DNA of 16,777 nucleotides from an uncultured Gammaproteobacteria bacterium (GTDB taxonomy: Bacteria > Pseudomonadota > Gammaproteobacteria > Pseudomonadales > Azotimanducaceae_A). The translations under genes and the position numbers were made by a program. The stretch lies in the NCBI GenBank assembly GCA_913041025.1, contig CAJWGQ010000046.1, positions 1 to 16,777 of the forward strand, written 5' to 3'. Below, one piece after another: positions 7,130-14,881 of the stretch (position 1 is its first letter; the number at the start of each line of letters is the position of its first letter). Under the pieces are notes generated by a model. That model did not search any database. It was not told the origin of the DNA and saw only the letters and a list, made by a program, of their open reading frames with translations.

Positions 7130-7990
7130 TTATATCACTGCGTTCATATATTCCTTTATGCGACTGAGATGGCCGTCCACGTTTGTAGGTTCGGCATTGT
7201 GCGTTGCCACGGCAAGGTGAGAAGCTCCGAGATCGCGCCATTTTTCTGCGTGTTTATTCCATCGGTCTGGGTCGCCGCCCGCATACTGAGCTTGGGCTTG
7301 TACGCCGAAATTGTTCCAGTCTAGGCCTTTCGCTTCTCTTTTTGCTCTAATTTCCTCCAGTGTGTTGCGAGCTGCTTCATTAGGTCCCATAAGGGGGATC
7401 CAGCCATCTCCTAAGTCGGCGCATCGCTCGATGAGCTGGGGAGCGCCGCCACCAAACCAAATCGGAATGTTTTCAGAAGGTCGAGGGTTTAAGCTGGCTT
7501 TGTCGATGTGGTGGTAGTCACCCTTGTACTCAAGGACCTCGCTTTCCCACAAAAGGCGCATCAGCTCAACTTGCTCTGCTTGTCGCTTCCCTCTATTTTT
7601 AAAATTTTCGTTAAGACCAACATACTCAACAGCATTCCAACCCACGCCGATCCCCAGTTTGAAGCGATTGTTTGACAAAATAGCGAGTTCGGCAGCTTGC
7701 TTGGCCACTAATACTGTCTGCCTCTGGGGAAGAATCATGACCGTGGTGATCATGTCGAGGTTTTTGGTTACCGCTGCTATAAATGCGAAAGTGGTGAAGG
7801 GCTCATGAAAAGCAACGTCCTTGTCATAGGGACCTTCGAACCCGCCGGGTCTGTTTCTGTCGGCACCTAGCACATGATCGTAAATGAGTAAGTGCGTTAC
7901 ACCCAGTTCTTCGACCCCTTGAGCGTAATCCTTTATCGCTTGTGGATCTGTACCGATCTCGTTGTGGGGAAAGACGGCGCCTATTTCCAT
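7130..7990 (-). CDS. Luciferase-like (LLM class) flavin/F420-dependent oxidoreductase
   Basis: Second bacterial-luciferase-superfamily oxidoreductase, 286 residues. Motifs: EELGVTHLLIYDHVLGAD (27-44), EPFTTFAFIAAVTKNLDM, ILPQRQTVLVAKQAAELAIL, NRFKLGIGVGWNAVEYVGL, IPIWFGGGAP and CADLGDGWIPL. It fits TIGR03619-like proteins annotated as F420-dependent; FMN use is equally possible. Start ATG 7990 has AGGAG 8 nt upstream and a well-formed promoter behind it, so it is a single-gene transcript. It is convergent with the other LLM gene and divergent from ileS. The substrate is unknown. Confidence 0.88.
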   Translation of the reverse strand: MEIGAVFPHNEIGTDPQAIKDYAQGVEELGVTHLLIYDHVLGADRNRPGGFEGPYDKDVAFHEPFTTFAFIAAVTKNLDMITTVMILPQRQTVLVAKQAAELAILSNNRFKLGIGVGWNAVEYVGLNENFKNRGKRQAEQVELMRLLWESEVLEYKGDYHHIDKASLNPRPSENIPIWFGGGAPQLIERCADLGDGWIPLMGPNEAARNTLEEIRAKREAKGLDWNNFGVQAQAQYAGGDPDRWNKHAEKWRDLGASHLAVATHNAEPTNVDGHLSRIKEYMNAVI

Positions 7991-8007
7991 TATATGTCTC
8001 CTGCAGT

Positions 8008-8052
8008 TTCCTAAGGTTATAGATTCTTATGCTCCTGAGTGCAACTTAGGAA
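8008..8052. repeat. 8-bp inverted repeat bracketing the LLM promoter
   Basis: TTCCTAAG (8008-8015) and its exact reverse complement CTTAGGAA (8045-8052) lie immediately outside the -10 and -35 hexamers of the minus-strand promoter. The half-site centres are 37 bp apart. This layout could be a two-site operator, but a chance 8-bp repeat in a spacer this size is not rare. Confidence 0.35.
8016..8044 (-). promoter_or_regulatory. Sigma70-type promoter of the minus-strand LLM oxidoreductase gene
   Basis: On the minus strand TTGCAC (8044-8039), a 17-bp spacer and TATAAC (8021-8016) match the sigma70 consensus well. Transcription would start near 8009, giving a leader of about 20 nt that contains the AGGAG ribosome-binding site. 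Confidence 0.6.
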
Positions 8053-8100
8053 TCCGAAAGGTAAACTACTGTCTATAACGTACAGTTAGTTTTCTGATTT

Positions 8101-11100
8101 ATGAGCGACGCGAAGGACAACACACAATTCTCTTTTGTTGAGATGGAGCATTCTATTCTGGAGTTCTGGGAAAACGAGAACATTTTCCAGAAGTCCTTAC
8201 AACAGTCGAAAGAGTCGGACCCCTATGTATTCTATGATGGACCTCCCTTTGCCACTGGTTTACCGCATCATGGTCACTTAACAGCAAGCACGATAAAAGA
8301 CATTATTCCGCGGTACTGGACGATGCAGGGTAAGCACGTCTCGAGACGGTTTGGTTGGGATTGTCATGGGGTTCCTATTGAGTGGGAAATAGACAAAAAG
8401 CTAAACATGAGTGCCCAAGAGGCTGTAGCCAAATTAGGGATTAAGGGATACAACGACGAATGTAGATCCATAGTTCAGCGATATGTAGCTGAATGGCGAA
8501 GTACTATCACCCGGTTGGGGCGTTGGGTCGATTTTGATGACGACTATAAGACAATGGATCCGTGGTACATGGAGTCAGTCTGGTGGGTATTTAAACAACT
8601 GTGGGATAAGGATCTGGTCTATAAGGGTTTTAAGGTAATGCCCATCTCTACTGCTCTTGGCACTCCTCTTGCCAATTTTGAGGTAAGCCAAAATTACCGA
8701 GACGTTCAAGATCCTGCCGTTACGGTTTTATTTAAGATTAGAGATCAAGAAAGGTATCTGGCGGCCTGGACTACGACCCCTTGGACGCTTCCCTCCAATT
8801 TAGCAGTTTGTGTCGGGGATGAGATTGATTATGTTCTTGTCAGAGACGAATCCAGTGAAAAGGACATCTATTTTGCTGAGGAGCTGCTGGGTCAATATGG
8901 TGACTTCCAAGTTTTAGAAAAAGTCAAAGGTTCAGACCTGGTTGGACTGGAATATGAACCGATGTTTGACTATTTTGCAGATCAGCAAACTCAGGGCGGT
9001 TTTGTCGTAGTTAGTGATGATTATGTTACGACGGATGGGGGAACTGGTTTGGTGCATCAAGCGCCTGCATTTGGAGAGGATGATTATAGAGTTTTAAATG
9101 AGAATAAGATCGATGCATTTGTTTGCCCGGTAGGTCTAGATGGCAGATTTGATGAATCTGTGTCGGATTTTTCGGGAATGCATGTTAAGGAAGCCGACAA
9201 ACCCATCATAGAATTTTTAAAAACAAAGGGTTCACTTTATCGCCAGGAAGTTATCCAACACAGTTACCCTTTTTGTCCTAGATCTGACACCCCTTTGATT
9301 TATGTTGCGATCCCCGCTTGGTATGTAAGGACTTCTTCTATCGTTGATAAGTTGGTTGCTGCGAATGATCAAATTCGATGGGTCCCCGAACACATCAAAG
9401 AGGGCAGATTTGGTAATTGGTTGAAAGGCGCGATTGATTGGGGCGTCTCAAGGAATCGAGTTTGGGGAACCCCTATCCCAATCTGGATCAATGATGAAAC
9501 CGGAAAGGCAATCTGCATTGGTTCGAAAGAGGAGCTTAAGGAATACTCAGGTGTAGAGGTTCCTGATTTTCATAGAGAACATGTTGATCCATTAACCTTT
9601 AATGTCGAAGGAGAATCTGGCACCTACCGTCGCATCGAGGAAATTTTGGATTGCTGGTTTGAGTCTGGGTCTATGCCCTACGCTCAGTTGCATTATCCGT
9701 TTGAGAACCAGGCTTTGTTCGAATCAGGTTTTCCTGCGGAGTTTATTGCTGAGGGGCTAGATCAAACCCGAGGCTGGTTCTATACGTTAACAGTGCTGGC
9801 AGCGGCCATTTACGATAAACCGGCCTTCAATAACGTTATCGTAAACGGTTTAGTTCTTGCTGAAGACGGTAAAAAAATGTCGAAGTCATTGCAAAACTAT
9901 ACGCCTCCTGACAATTTGATGGAGCAGTATGGAGCTGATGCGCTGCGACTCTACCTGATTAATTCCGGCCTTGTAAAAGCCGAGGAACAGCGGTTTGTCG
10001 ACTCAGGCGTGCACGAGATGACTCGCAGGGCACTGCTGCCTTGGTACAATGCATTTTCCTTCCTTAAAACCTACGCAGAAATCGATGACTGGTCACCAAA
10101 AAATGGTTTTCCTTGTGGTGATAACGTACTTGATCAATGGATGCTTTCGCGTTTGCAGACTTTGAAAGAGGGTGTCACTGAAGAGATGTCGGAATACCGT
10201 TTATTTAACGTGGTGCCCAAACTCTTTGACTTTATCGAAGACCTGACCAATTGGTACATCCGGTTGAATCGTGCCAGGTTTTGGGGTGAAGGGATGAGCG
10301 AGGACAAAGTCTCAGCTTTTAATACTTTGTACGCGGTGCTTTACGAGCTTTGCAAAGTTATGGCGCCATTTGCACCCTTTCTCTCGGAGCATCTTTTCAG
10401 AGAATTATCTGCGCTTTCTGGAGATCAAGCAGATAAAGAGTCTGTCCATCTGTGTCGATTCCCTGAGTTTGATGCGGCCCAGAAAGCCTCAGATCTGGAA
10501 GTTGCGGTTGATCGAATGCAGCAAGTGGTCCTGCTGGGTAGGCAAAAAAGAGAATCGGTAAAGATTGGTTTAAGAACTCCTTTGTCTGCAATCACCATTG
10601 TCCATAGAGATAAATCGCTGCTCGATGATATGAAATCATTAGAAGGTTATGTGCGAGATGAACTCAATGTCAGAGAGATAAGGTATTCGAGTGATGAAGG
10701 GGACTACATCGATTTAGCGGCCAAGCCAAACTTCTCTTTGCTTGGAAAGCGTCTCGGGAAAAGCATGCGTGATTATCAGAAAAAAATCAGCGCGATGACA
10801 TTTGATGAGATCGCGAGTTTTCAACAAAGTGGCGAAATGAGAATTGAAGAAGAGCTGTTTACTCTTGAAGAGATAGAGATTTTTCAAAAGCCAAAGGAAG
10901 GAACGGCGACGATATCCAATAGCTTCATTGCAATTGAATTGGATTGTGAATTGACATCGGAGCTAATCAGGGGAGGTTACGCTAGGGAAGTGGTCAACAG
11001 AATTCAACGCGCTCGAAAAGAGCAAGGATTCAAGGTTAGCGACAGGATTGAGGTGGTTTATGCCGCACAAGGGGAGTTGGGTGAAGCGATGTCTGAAATG

Positions 11101-11226
11101 GCGGATTACATCGCTGGCGAGGTATTAGCGGTGCATTTCAAAGCGGGCGATCCTTCGCGTGATTCGGTAAAAAACAGTGTGGACGGGAACGAACTGGAGT
11201 TCTCTTTGAGCTTAGTTGATCGGTAG
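8101..11226 (+). CDS. ileS: Isoleucyl-tRNA synthetase, type 2 (eukaryote-like)
   Basis: Charges tRNA(Ile) with isoleucine in the cytoplasm; 1041 residues, class I synthetase. FYDGPPFATGLPHHGH (44-59) holds the HIGH-type motif as HHGH (56-59), and KMSKS is residues 592-596. The editing (CP1) domain is present, with WTTTPWTLPSNLA and TDGGTGLVHQAPAFGEDDY. RRFGWDCHGVPIEWEIDK, the C-terminal RGGYAREVVNRIQRARKEQG block and the absence of the C-terminal zinc-binding Cys motif place it in the IleRS2 clade, typically mupirocin-tolerant, rather than the usual proteobacterial IleRS1. The HxGH order is kept, unlike the swapped GxHH form reported for hyper-resistant IleRS2. It is not next to ribF/lspA/ispH as in many Gammaproteobacteria. 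ATG 8101 lacks a clear Shine-Dalgarno; TATAAC at 8074-8079 is a possible -10. A Rieske gene starts 9 nt after the stop. Confidence 0.97.
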   Translation: MSDAKDNTQFSFVEMEHSILEFWENENIFQKSLQQSKESDPYVFYDGPPFATGLPHHGHLTASTIKDIIPRYWTMQGKHVSRRFGWDCHGVPIEWEIDKKLNMSAQEAVAKLGIKGYNDECRSIVQRYVAEWRSTITRLGRWVDFDDDYKTMDPWYMESVWWVFKQLWDKDLVYKGFKVMPISTALGTPLANFEVSQNYRDVQDPAVTVLFKIRDQERYLAAWTTTPWTLPSNLAVCVGDEIDYVLVRDESSEKDIYFAEELLGQYGDFQVLEKVKGSDLVGLEYEPMFDYFADQQTQGGFVVVSDDYVTTDGGTGLVHQAPAFGEDDYRVLNENKIDAFVCPVGLDGRFDESVSDFSGMHVKEADKPIIEFLKTKGSLYRQEVIQHSYPFCPRSDTPLIYVAIPAWYVRTSSIVDKLVAANDQIRWVPEHIKEGRFGNWLKGAIDWGVSRNRVWGTPIPIWINDETGKAICIGSKEELKEYSGVEVPDFHREHVDPLTFNVEGESGTYRRIEEILDCWFESGSMPYAQLHYPFENQALFESGFPAEFIAEGLDQTRGWFYTLTVLAAAIYDKPAFNNVIVNGLVLAEDGKKMSKSLQNYTPPDNLMEQYGADALRLYLINSGLVKAEEQRFVDSGVHEMTRRALLPWYNAFSFLKTYAEIDDWSPKNGFPCGDNVLDQWMLSRLQTLKEGVTEEMSEYRLFNVVPKLFDFIEDLTNWYIRLNRARFWGEGMSEDKVSAFNTLYAVLYELCKVMAPFAPFLSEHLFRELSALSGDQADKESVHLCRFPEFDAAQKASDLEVAVDRMQQVVLLGRQKRESVKIGLRTPLSAITIVHRDKSLLDDMKSLEGYVRDELNVREIRYSSDEGDYIDLAAKPNFSLLGKRLGKSMRDYQKKISAMTFDEIASFQQSGEMRIEEELFTLEEIEIFQKPKEGTATISNSFIAIELDCELTSELIRGGYAREVVNRIQRARKEQGFKVSDRIEVVYAAQGELGEAMSEMADYIAGEVLAVHFKAGDPSRDSVKNSVDGNELEFSLSLVDR

Positions 11227-11235
11227 GAGCGTTTC

Positions 11236-12048
11236 TTGATTCGTTATCAATTCGAATCTTCATCTTCGAACAGTCGATTGGCACACGTCGGCACCTACAA
11301 AAGAACCTTACCCGTTAGCTTGGATCGTATGTATGAAAATGCACTCGATTGGGAGCATCTACCTCACGTTCATTCGAGTAGTTTTAAATCGATTTCCGCA
11401 CTGGATTTCGGTTCTTGGGGTTGGCTAGCTGACGTCACAGACAGCAAAGATAGAACAATGCAACTGGAATTGAAATTAGATCGCTCTGCGCGTCGCTGGA
11501 TAACGCGAAATTTAAGTGGGGACACGAAAGGCGCGGAAATCTGGACCCATGCCTTTGTGGTTGATGAAAGACAGCTAGACCTCGTTATTGATTTTTTTGT
11601 TCCTTTAGAAGGCGTCGACAATAAAGACAAGGTTGGTATGGCTTATGCTAAATCTTATGAGCGCTTGTATGATGAAGATGTACAGATGATGAGCGAGCGC
11701 CAGTTTCATCTTGATTTGAGATTGGAAAGACAAGATCTAACCAAAGAACTGGAAGTAAGCATACCTAAGGTATTACCTTTTAAAGTGATTTTGGCGGGAA
11801 GAGAGTATCTGATCAACAAGGAAGGGCAAGATTGGTACGTCTATCCATCTCGTTGTCCCCATTTATTAGGGCCTTTGGACCGCTCAGATATAAGCGGTGG
11901 TGTTGTATCGTGTCCTTGGCATGGTTATAAGTTCGATCTCCGTACGGGAGATCAAGTCCTCAATGCAGATAAAAACAAAACCTGTTCCTTGGGAATCCTT
12001 CCCAGTATTCGCCAAATTGGAGGTAAACTTCGATTGAGTTGGAGCTAA
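11236..12048 (+). CDS. Rieske oxygenase-like protein with C-terminal Rieske domain (reversed domain order)
   Basis: Probable non-heme iron protein, 270 residues. Residues 207-229 form a Rieske [2Fe-2S] site: Cys207-x-His209, then Cys226-x2-His229 (CPH and CPWH). The N-terminal part has N35-x2-D38-x2-H41-x4-H46 (ENALDWEHLPHVH), the mononuclear-iron motif of Rieske oxygenases, in which the Asp links the iron site to the Rieske centre. YDEDVQMMSERQ (145-156) resembles their third-ligand region, with Asp148 the likely carboxylate. Normal oxygenase alpha subunits have the Rieske domain first and the iron domain second; here the order is reversed and the iron domain is short, about 175 residues. 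Substrate and reductase are unknown. Start TTG 11236 is supported by GGAG 7 nt upstream; the first ATG (codon 32) would break the motif context. It sits between ileS and a secreted protein, probably in one operon. A Rieske ferredoxin fused to a START-like domain is the alternative. Confidence 0.8.
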   Translation: MIRYQFESSSSNSRLAHVGTYKRTLPVSLDRMYENALDWEHLPHVHSSSFKSISALDFGSWGWLADVTDSKDRTMQLELKLDRSARRWITRNLSGDTKGAEIWTHAFVVDERQLDLVIDFFVPLEGVDNKDKVGMAYAKSYERLYDEDVQMMSERQFHLDLRLERQDLTKELEVSIPKVLPFKVILAGREYLINKEGQDWYVYPSRCPHLLGPLDRSDISGGVVSCPWHGYKFDLRTGDQVLNADKNKTCSLGILPSIRQIGGKLRLSWS

Positions 12049-12072
12049 TTGATAAGAAAAGGAATTAAAACA

Positions 12073-13095
12073 ATGCTATTTAAAATTGTCATGATCACGT
12101 TACTTACTTTCAGTTGTTTCTCGATGGTCAATGCTAATGAAGCGCCCAATATTTCTGGCACTTACAATGTCGCAACATTGACGCCTTTGGAGCGACCAGC
12201 CGCTTTTGGCGATAATTTGTACCTTTCTAAAGAGGAAGCCAATCGGATTACCAAGGAGGCAGCGGCCTTTGATGCTAGAGCTAACGCAGACAGTGACCCT
12301 GAACGAAATGCTCCTAAAGAAGGAGGAAATGTAGGCGGGTACAACATGTTTTGGATTGATCGAGGTGATAGCGTCGTGTCTGTAGATGGTCGATTTAGAA
12401 CTTCCATTATTAGTCGGCCTGCAAGTGGCAGAATCCCCACAATGACAGCGGAAGGACAAGCTCGCTTAGATGGATTTTTGAATGGGTTTAGAATTATTTG
12501 GAGAAATCCCGATCCCACGACGGGTAAGAACACGGGAACGGCTTGGTGGCTCAGCGAGACTGACGGTCCAGGTCCATATGACGATCTTGAACAGCGACCG
12601 CTTGCCGAGCGATGCATAATCGGTTCGCGATCAACGGCTGGGCCTCCTATGTTGCCCAACCTTTATAACAACTACAAAAGGATTATCCAAACTGAGGATA
12701 GCATCATGATCCTAACTGAAATGAATCACGACGTTCGGGTTGTCAGAATGAACGCAGAGCATAGACCGATCCAGGTGAAAACCTGGTTAGGGGATTCGAT
12801 TGGTAAGTGGAAGGATGGGGTATTGGAGGTTGATACAACGAATTTCACTTCGACTCCACCGCTCTCTGGTGCAGATGAGAATTTGCACGTGGTGGAGTAT
12901 TTCAGACTCACCGAAGGAGGGTTGAACTACTCTTTCATAGTTGAGGACAAAACCGTTTGGTCGGAGCCATGGGGCGGTGAGTATTTCTGGCCGAGCGTTC
13001 AGGATAAGGTGTACGAATATGCCTGTCATGAGGGCAACTACTCACTCGGAAATATTATGCGCGGGGCTCGAATGCTTGAAAGCGATGCGATGTGA
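12073..13095 (+). CDS. Secreted protein of unknown function
   Basis: Exported protein of 340 residues. The N terminus MLFKIVMITLLTFSCFSMVNA is a signal peptide with likely cleavage after VNA (residues 19-21). The mature part shares blocks with an unnamed family common in environmental proteobacteria and Acidobacteria: AGPPMLPNLYNNYKRIIQT, EMNHDVRVVRMN, TWLGDSIGKWKDGVLEVDT, a NLHVVEYF strand, TVWSEPWGGEYFW and the C-terminal EYACHEGNYSLGNIMRGAR. The recurring W/G-rich blocks suggest a beta-rich fold. No catalytic motif is recognisable and I assign no function. ATG 12073 has AAGGA 9 nt upstream; an in-frame TTG at 12049 would spoil the signal peptide. It lies 24 nt after the Rieske gene, probably co-transcribed. 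It ends in TGA, the only intact gene here whose stop codon is TGA. Confidence 0.8.
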   Translation: MLFKIVMITLLTFSCFSMVNANEAPNISGTYNVATLTPLERPAAFGDNLYLSKEEANRITKEAAAFDARANADSDPERNAPKEGGNVGGYNMFWIDRGDSVVSVDGRFRTSIISRPASGRIPTMTAEGQARLDGFLNGFRIIWRNPDPTTGKNTGTAWWLSETDGPGPYDDLEQRPLAERCIIGSRSTAGPPMLPNLYNNYKRIIQTEDSIMILTEMNHDVRVVRMNAEHRPIQVKTWLGDSIGKWKDGVLEVDTTNFTSTPPLSGADENLHVVEYFRLTEGGLNYSFIVEDKTVWSEPWGGEYFWPSVQDKVYEYACHEGNYSLGNIMRGARMLESDAM

Positions 13096-13107
13096 ATTGG
13101 GGACCTT

Positions 13108-13896
13108 CTAGTTGCCGGTGAATTTGGGTTTCGATTTGTCTAAATAAGATGAGATCGCTTCTTTTCGGTCTTCAGTCGCTGAAGCGAAGAGATTTTGGTC
13201 AACATCCATGTGCATGATCGACTGCGCAAGTGCGTTCGAATAACTGTTAATGGATTGTTTAATCATTTGAGCCGCGATCGGCGGTTTTTCGGCATAGAAT
13301 TTTGCGAGCTCTAGCGCTTTATCGAGCAGAGCACTTCTTGAAACCAGATCGTCGAGGATGCCCCAGGCCAGTAACGAGTCTGCTTCCAGTCTATTACCGC
13401 CAACCACTAACTGTTTCGCTCGTGCTGGCCCCACCAGGCTGACGATCAGCGGCAAGCTTTTCCACATTAAATTAACGCCTATGTCGATTTCTGGATATTG
13501 CATGAAACAGTTGTCAGCACCAATACGGAAGTCACACGCGGTCGCTATACAAGCCCCTCCTCCCATCGCTCCTCCATGCCATGCCGCAACAGTGATTGGA
13601 TCTAGATCCAATATCGCTTGTATGGCCTGTTCTCCTGCACGCATCCGTCGTCGCCGATGAACCAGCGGAACCTGATATTCAAGACCTGGATCTGATAAGT
13701 CGGCGCCAGAGGAAAAATGGTTACCGCTTCCTGTAAAAATGATGGCTCTGATTTGATCATCTTCCTGACATTGCTCACAGACCTGTTTGATTTCTCTCAA
13801 ATGCTCATAGTTCAGAGCATTGGCTTTGTCTGGACGGTTAAAATAAACCGTTGCAATGGGCCCCTCTGTCTGAAATTTAATGTTTTTGTAGTTCAT
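13108..13896 (-). CDS. Enoyl-CoA hydratase/isomerase family protein (crotonase)
   Basis: Crotonase-fold enzyme on an acyl-CoA, 262 residues, cytoplasmic. Signature segments: VYFNRPDKANALN (17-29), HFSSGADLS (first oxyanion turn, 60-68), HGGAMGGGACIATACDFRI (107-125) and YPEIDIGV (134-141) with catalytic-type Glu136. The first Glu of classic hydratases (GGGxEL) is replaced: the sequence reads GGGACIA. So, as in the other crotonase of this window, the classic two-Glu hydratase pair is incomplete. An HRRRRMR stretch (80-86) follows the first oxyanion loop. ATG 13896 is the start. The gene is single, convergent with the secreted-protein gene (12 nt between stops) and divergent from an alpha/beta hydrolase across a 115-nt AT-rich spacer in which I could not place a firm promoter. 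Substrate unknown. Confidence 0.88.
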   Translation of the reverse strand: MNYKNIKFQTEGPIATVYFNRPDKANALNYEHLREIKQVCEQCQEDDQIRAIIFTGSGNHFSSGADLSDPGLEYQVPLVHRRRRMRAGEQAIQAILDLDPITVAAWHGGAMGGGACIATACDFRIGADNCFMQYPEIDIGVNLMWKSLPLIVSLVGPARAKQLVVGGNRLEADSLLAWGILDDLVSRSALLDKALELAKFYAEKPPIAAQMIKQSINSYSNALAQSIMHMDVDQNLFASATEDRKEAISSYLDKSKPKFTGN

Positions 13897-14011
13897 AAAA
13901 AAATAGTAGCTGTCTGCAATCGGAAATCAAGAAGAAACAATACATAATCAAACACTTCAAAAGTAGGTTTTAAAATCGTTTTTTGGTAACTGATGGTAGG
14001 TGTTCGAATTT

Positions 14012-14881
14012 ATGCAAGACCGTATTCATGTGGGTCATATATCCTCTAATAAGCTTAGATTGTCGTATCTAGAACGAGGAAATCCCCTCGGGCCGACTAT
14101 GATATTTTTGCATGGTTTAAATGATCATTGCCGTACCTTCGATGAACTTGTTAAACCTTTCATTGATGAATACCGGATAGTCACGCCAGACTTAAGGGGG
14201 CACGGGGATTCCGAGTGGACTAAGGGTGTGGGCTACGATCTTTTAGATTATCTTTATGATTTGCACCGGTTGGTCGTGGATTTGGACCTGGCGCCCGTCA
14301 CCCTCGTTGGACACAGTCTGGGAGGAGCTGTGGTTGCTCTGTATGCAGGGCTGTATCCGTCTTTGGTTAACAATTTAGTTCTAATGGAAGCGATGGGTCT
14401 GTGGGTGCCAGAAGAGGGAGAACCTGCAATAACAGAGAGGCTTAAGATGAGAGTTGACCTTTTGGGGCAGCAGGAAGGAAAAACCTCCAAGAGTTTTCCA
14501 AGCTTAGAAGCGGCTTTTGAAAGGATGCAGGAAGCCAATCCCAGCTTGAGAAAAGACGTTGTTCTGCACCTAACTCAGCATGGCGTCCGAGAGAACAACG
14601 ACGGCTCCTATTCGTGGAAGTACGATTACTTGACCCGCAGTCCTGATTTTAGTTTAAGGCATGAAGATACCATCGAGATCTGGAAACGGATTATTTGTCC
14701 TGTTCTAGTTGTTAATGCTGACAATGGTTTGCCTCACCGAGTCGGGCACAACGAAACATTAGAATATTTTCAAGATAATCGTTTGGAGATACTGGAAAAA
14801 GCTACGCATTGGATTTTTCACGATCAAAAATTAGCGATGCAGGACCTTATAAACAACTTTCTCAGTCATGCTAGGAGTTAG
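14012..14881 (+). CDS. Alpha/beta hydrolase
   Basis: Serine hydrolase of the alpha/beta fold, 289 residues, no signal peptide. MIFLHGLNDHCRTFDEL (30-46) forms the oxyanion turn, DLRGHGDS (60-67) the strand-4 motif, VGHSLGGAV carries nucleophile Ser102, NADNGLP near the C terminus is the usual acid-loop region, and KATHWIFHDQ gives catalytic His266. It resembles epoxide-hydrolase or ring-cleavage hydrolase relatives in general layout, but no substrate can be named. ATG 14012 was chosen over GTG 14000, which has no ribosome-binding site; GTAGG lies about 11 nt before the ATG. Its stop (TAG) shares bases with the stop of the convergent mnmH gene, so the two overlap by 4 nt. Confidence 0.88.
   Translation: MQDRIHVGHISSNKLRLSYLERGNPLGPTMIFLHGLNDHCRTFDELVKPFIDEYRIVTPDLRGHGDSEWTKGVGYDLLDYLYDLHRLVVDLDLAPVTLVGHSLGGAVVALYAGLYPSLVNNLVLMEAMGLWVPEEGEPAITERLKMRVDLLGQQEGKTSKSFPSLEAAFERMQEANPSLRKDVVLHLTQHGVRENNDGSYSWKYDYLTRSPDFSLRHEDTIEIWKRIICPVLVVNADNGLPHRVGHNETLEYFQDNRLEILEKATHWIFHDQKLAMQDLINNFLSHARS

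Noticed and set aside
8046..8079. Promoter for ileS using TTAGGA (8046-8051) and TATAAC (8074-8079)
   Set aside because: The spacer would be 22 bp, too long for sigma70. The -10 alone is plausible but not enough to call.
12100..12659. Two long minus-strand frames inside the secreted-protein gene
   Set aside because: The plus-strand protein has a signal peptide, ribosome-binding site and family motifs; the antisense frames have none.
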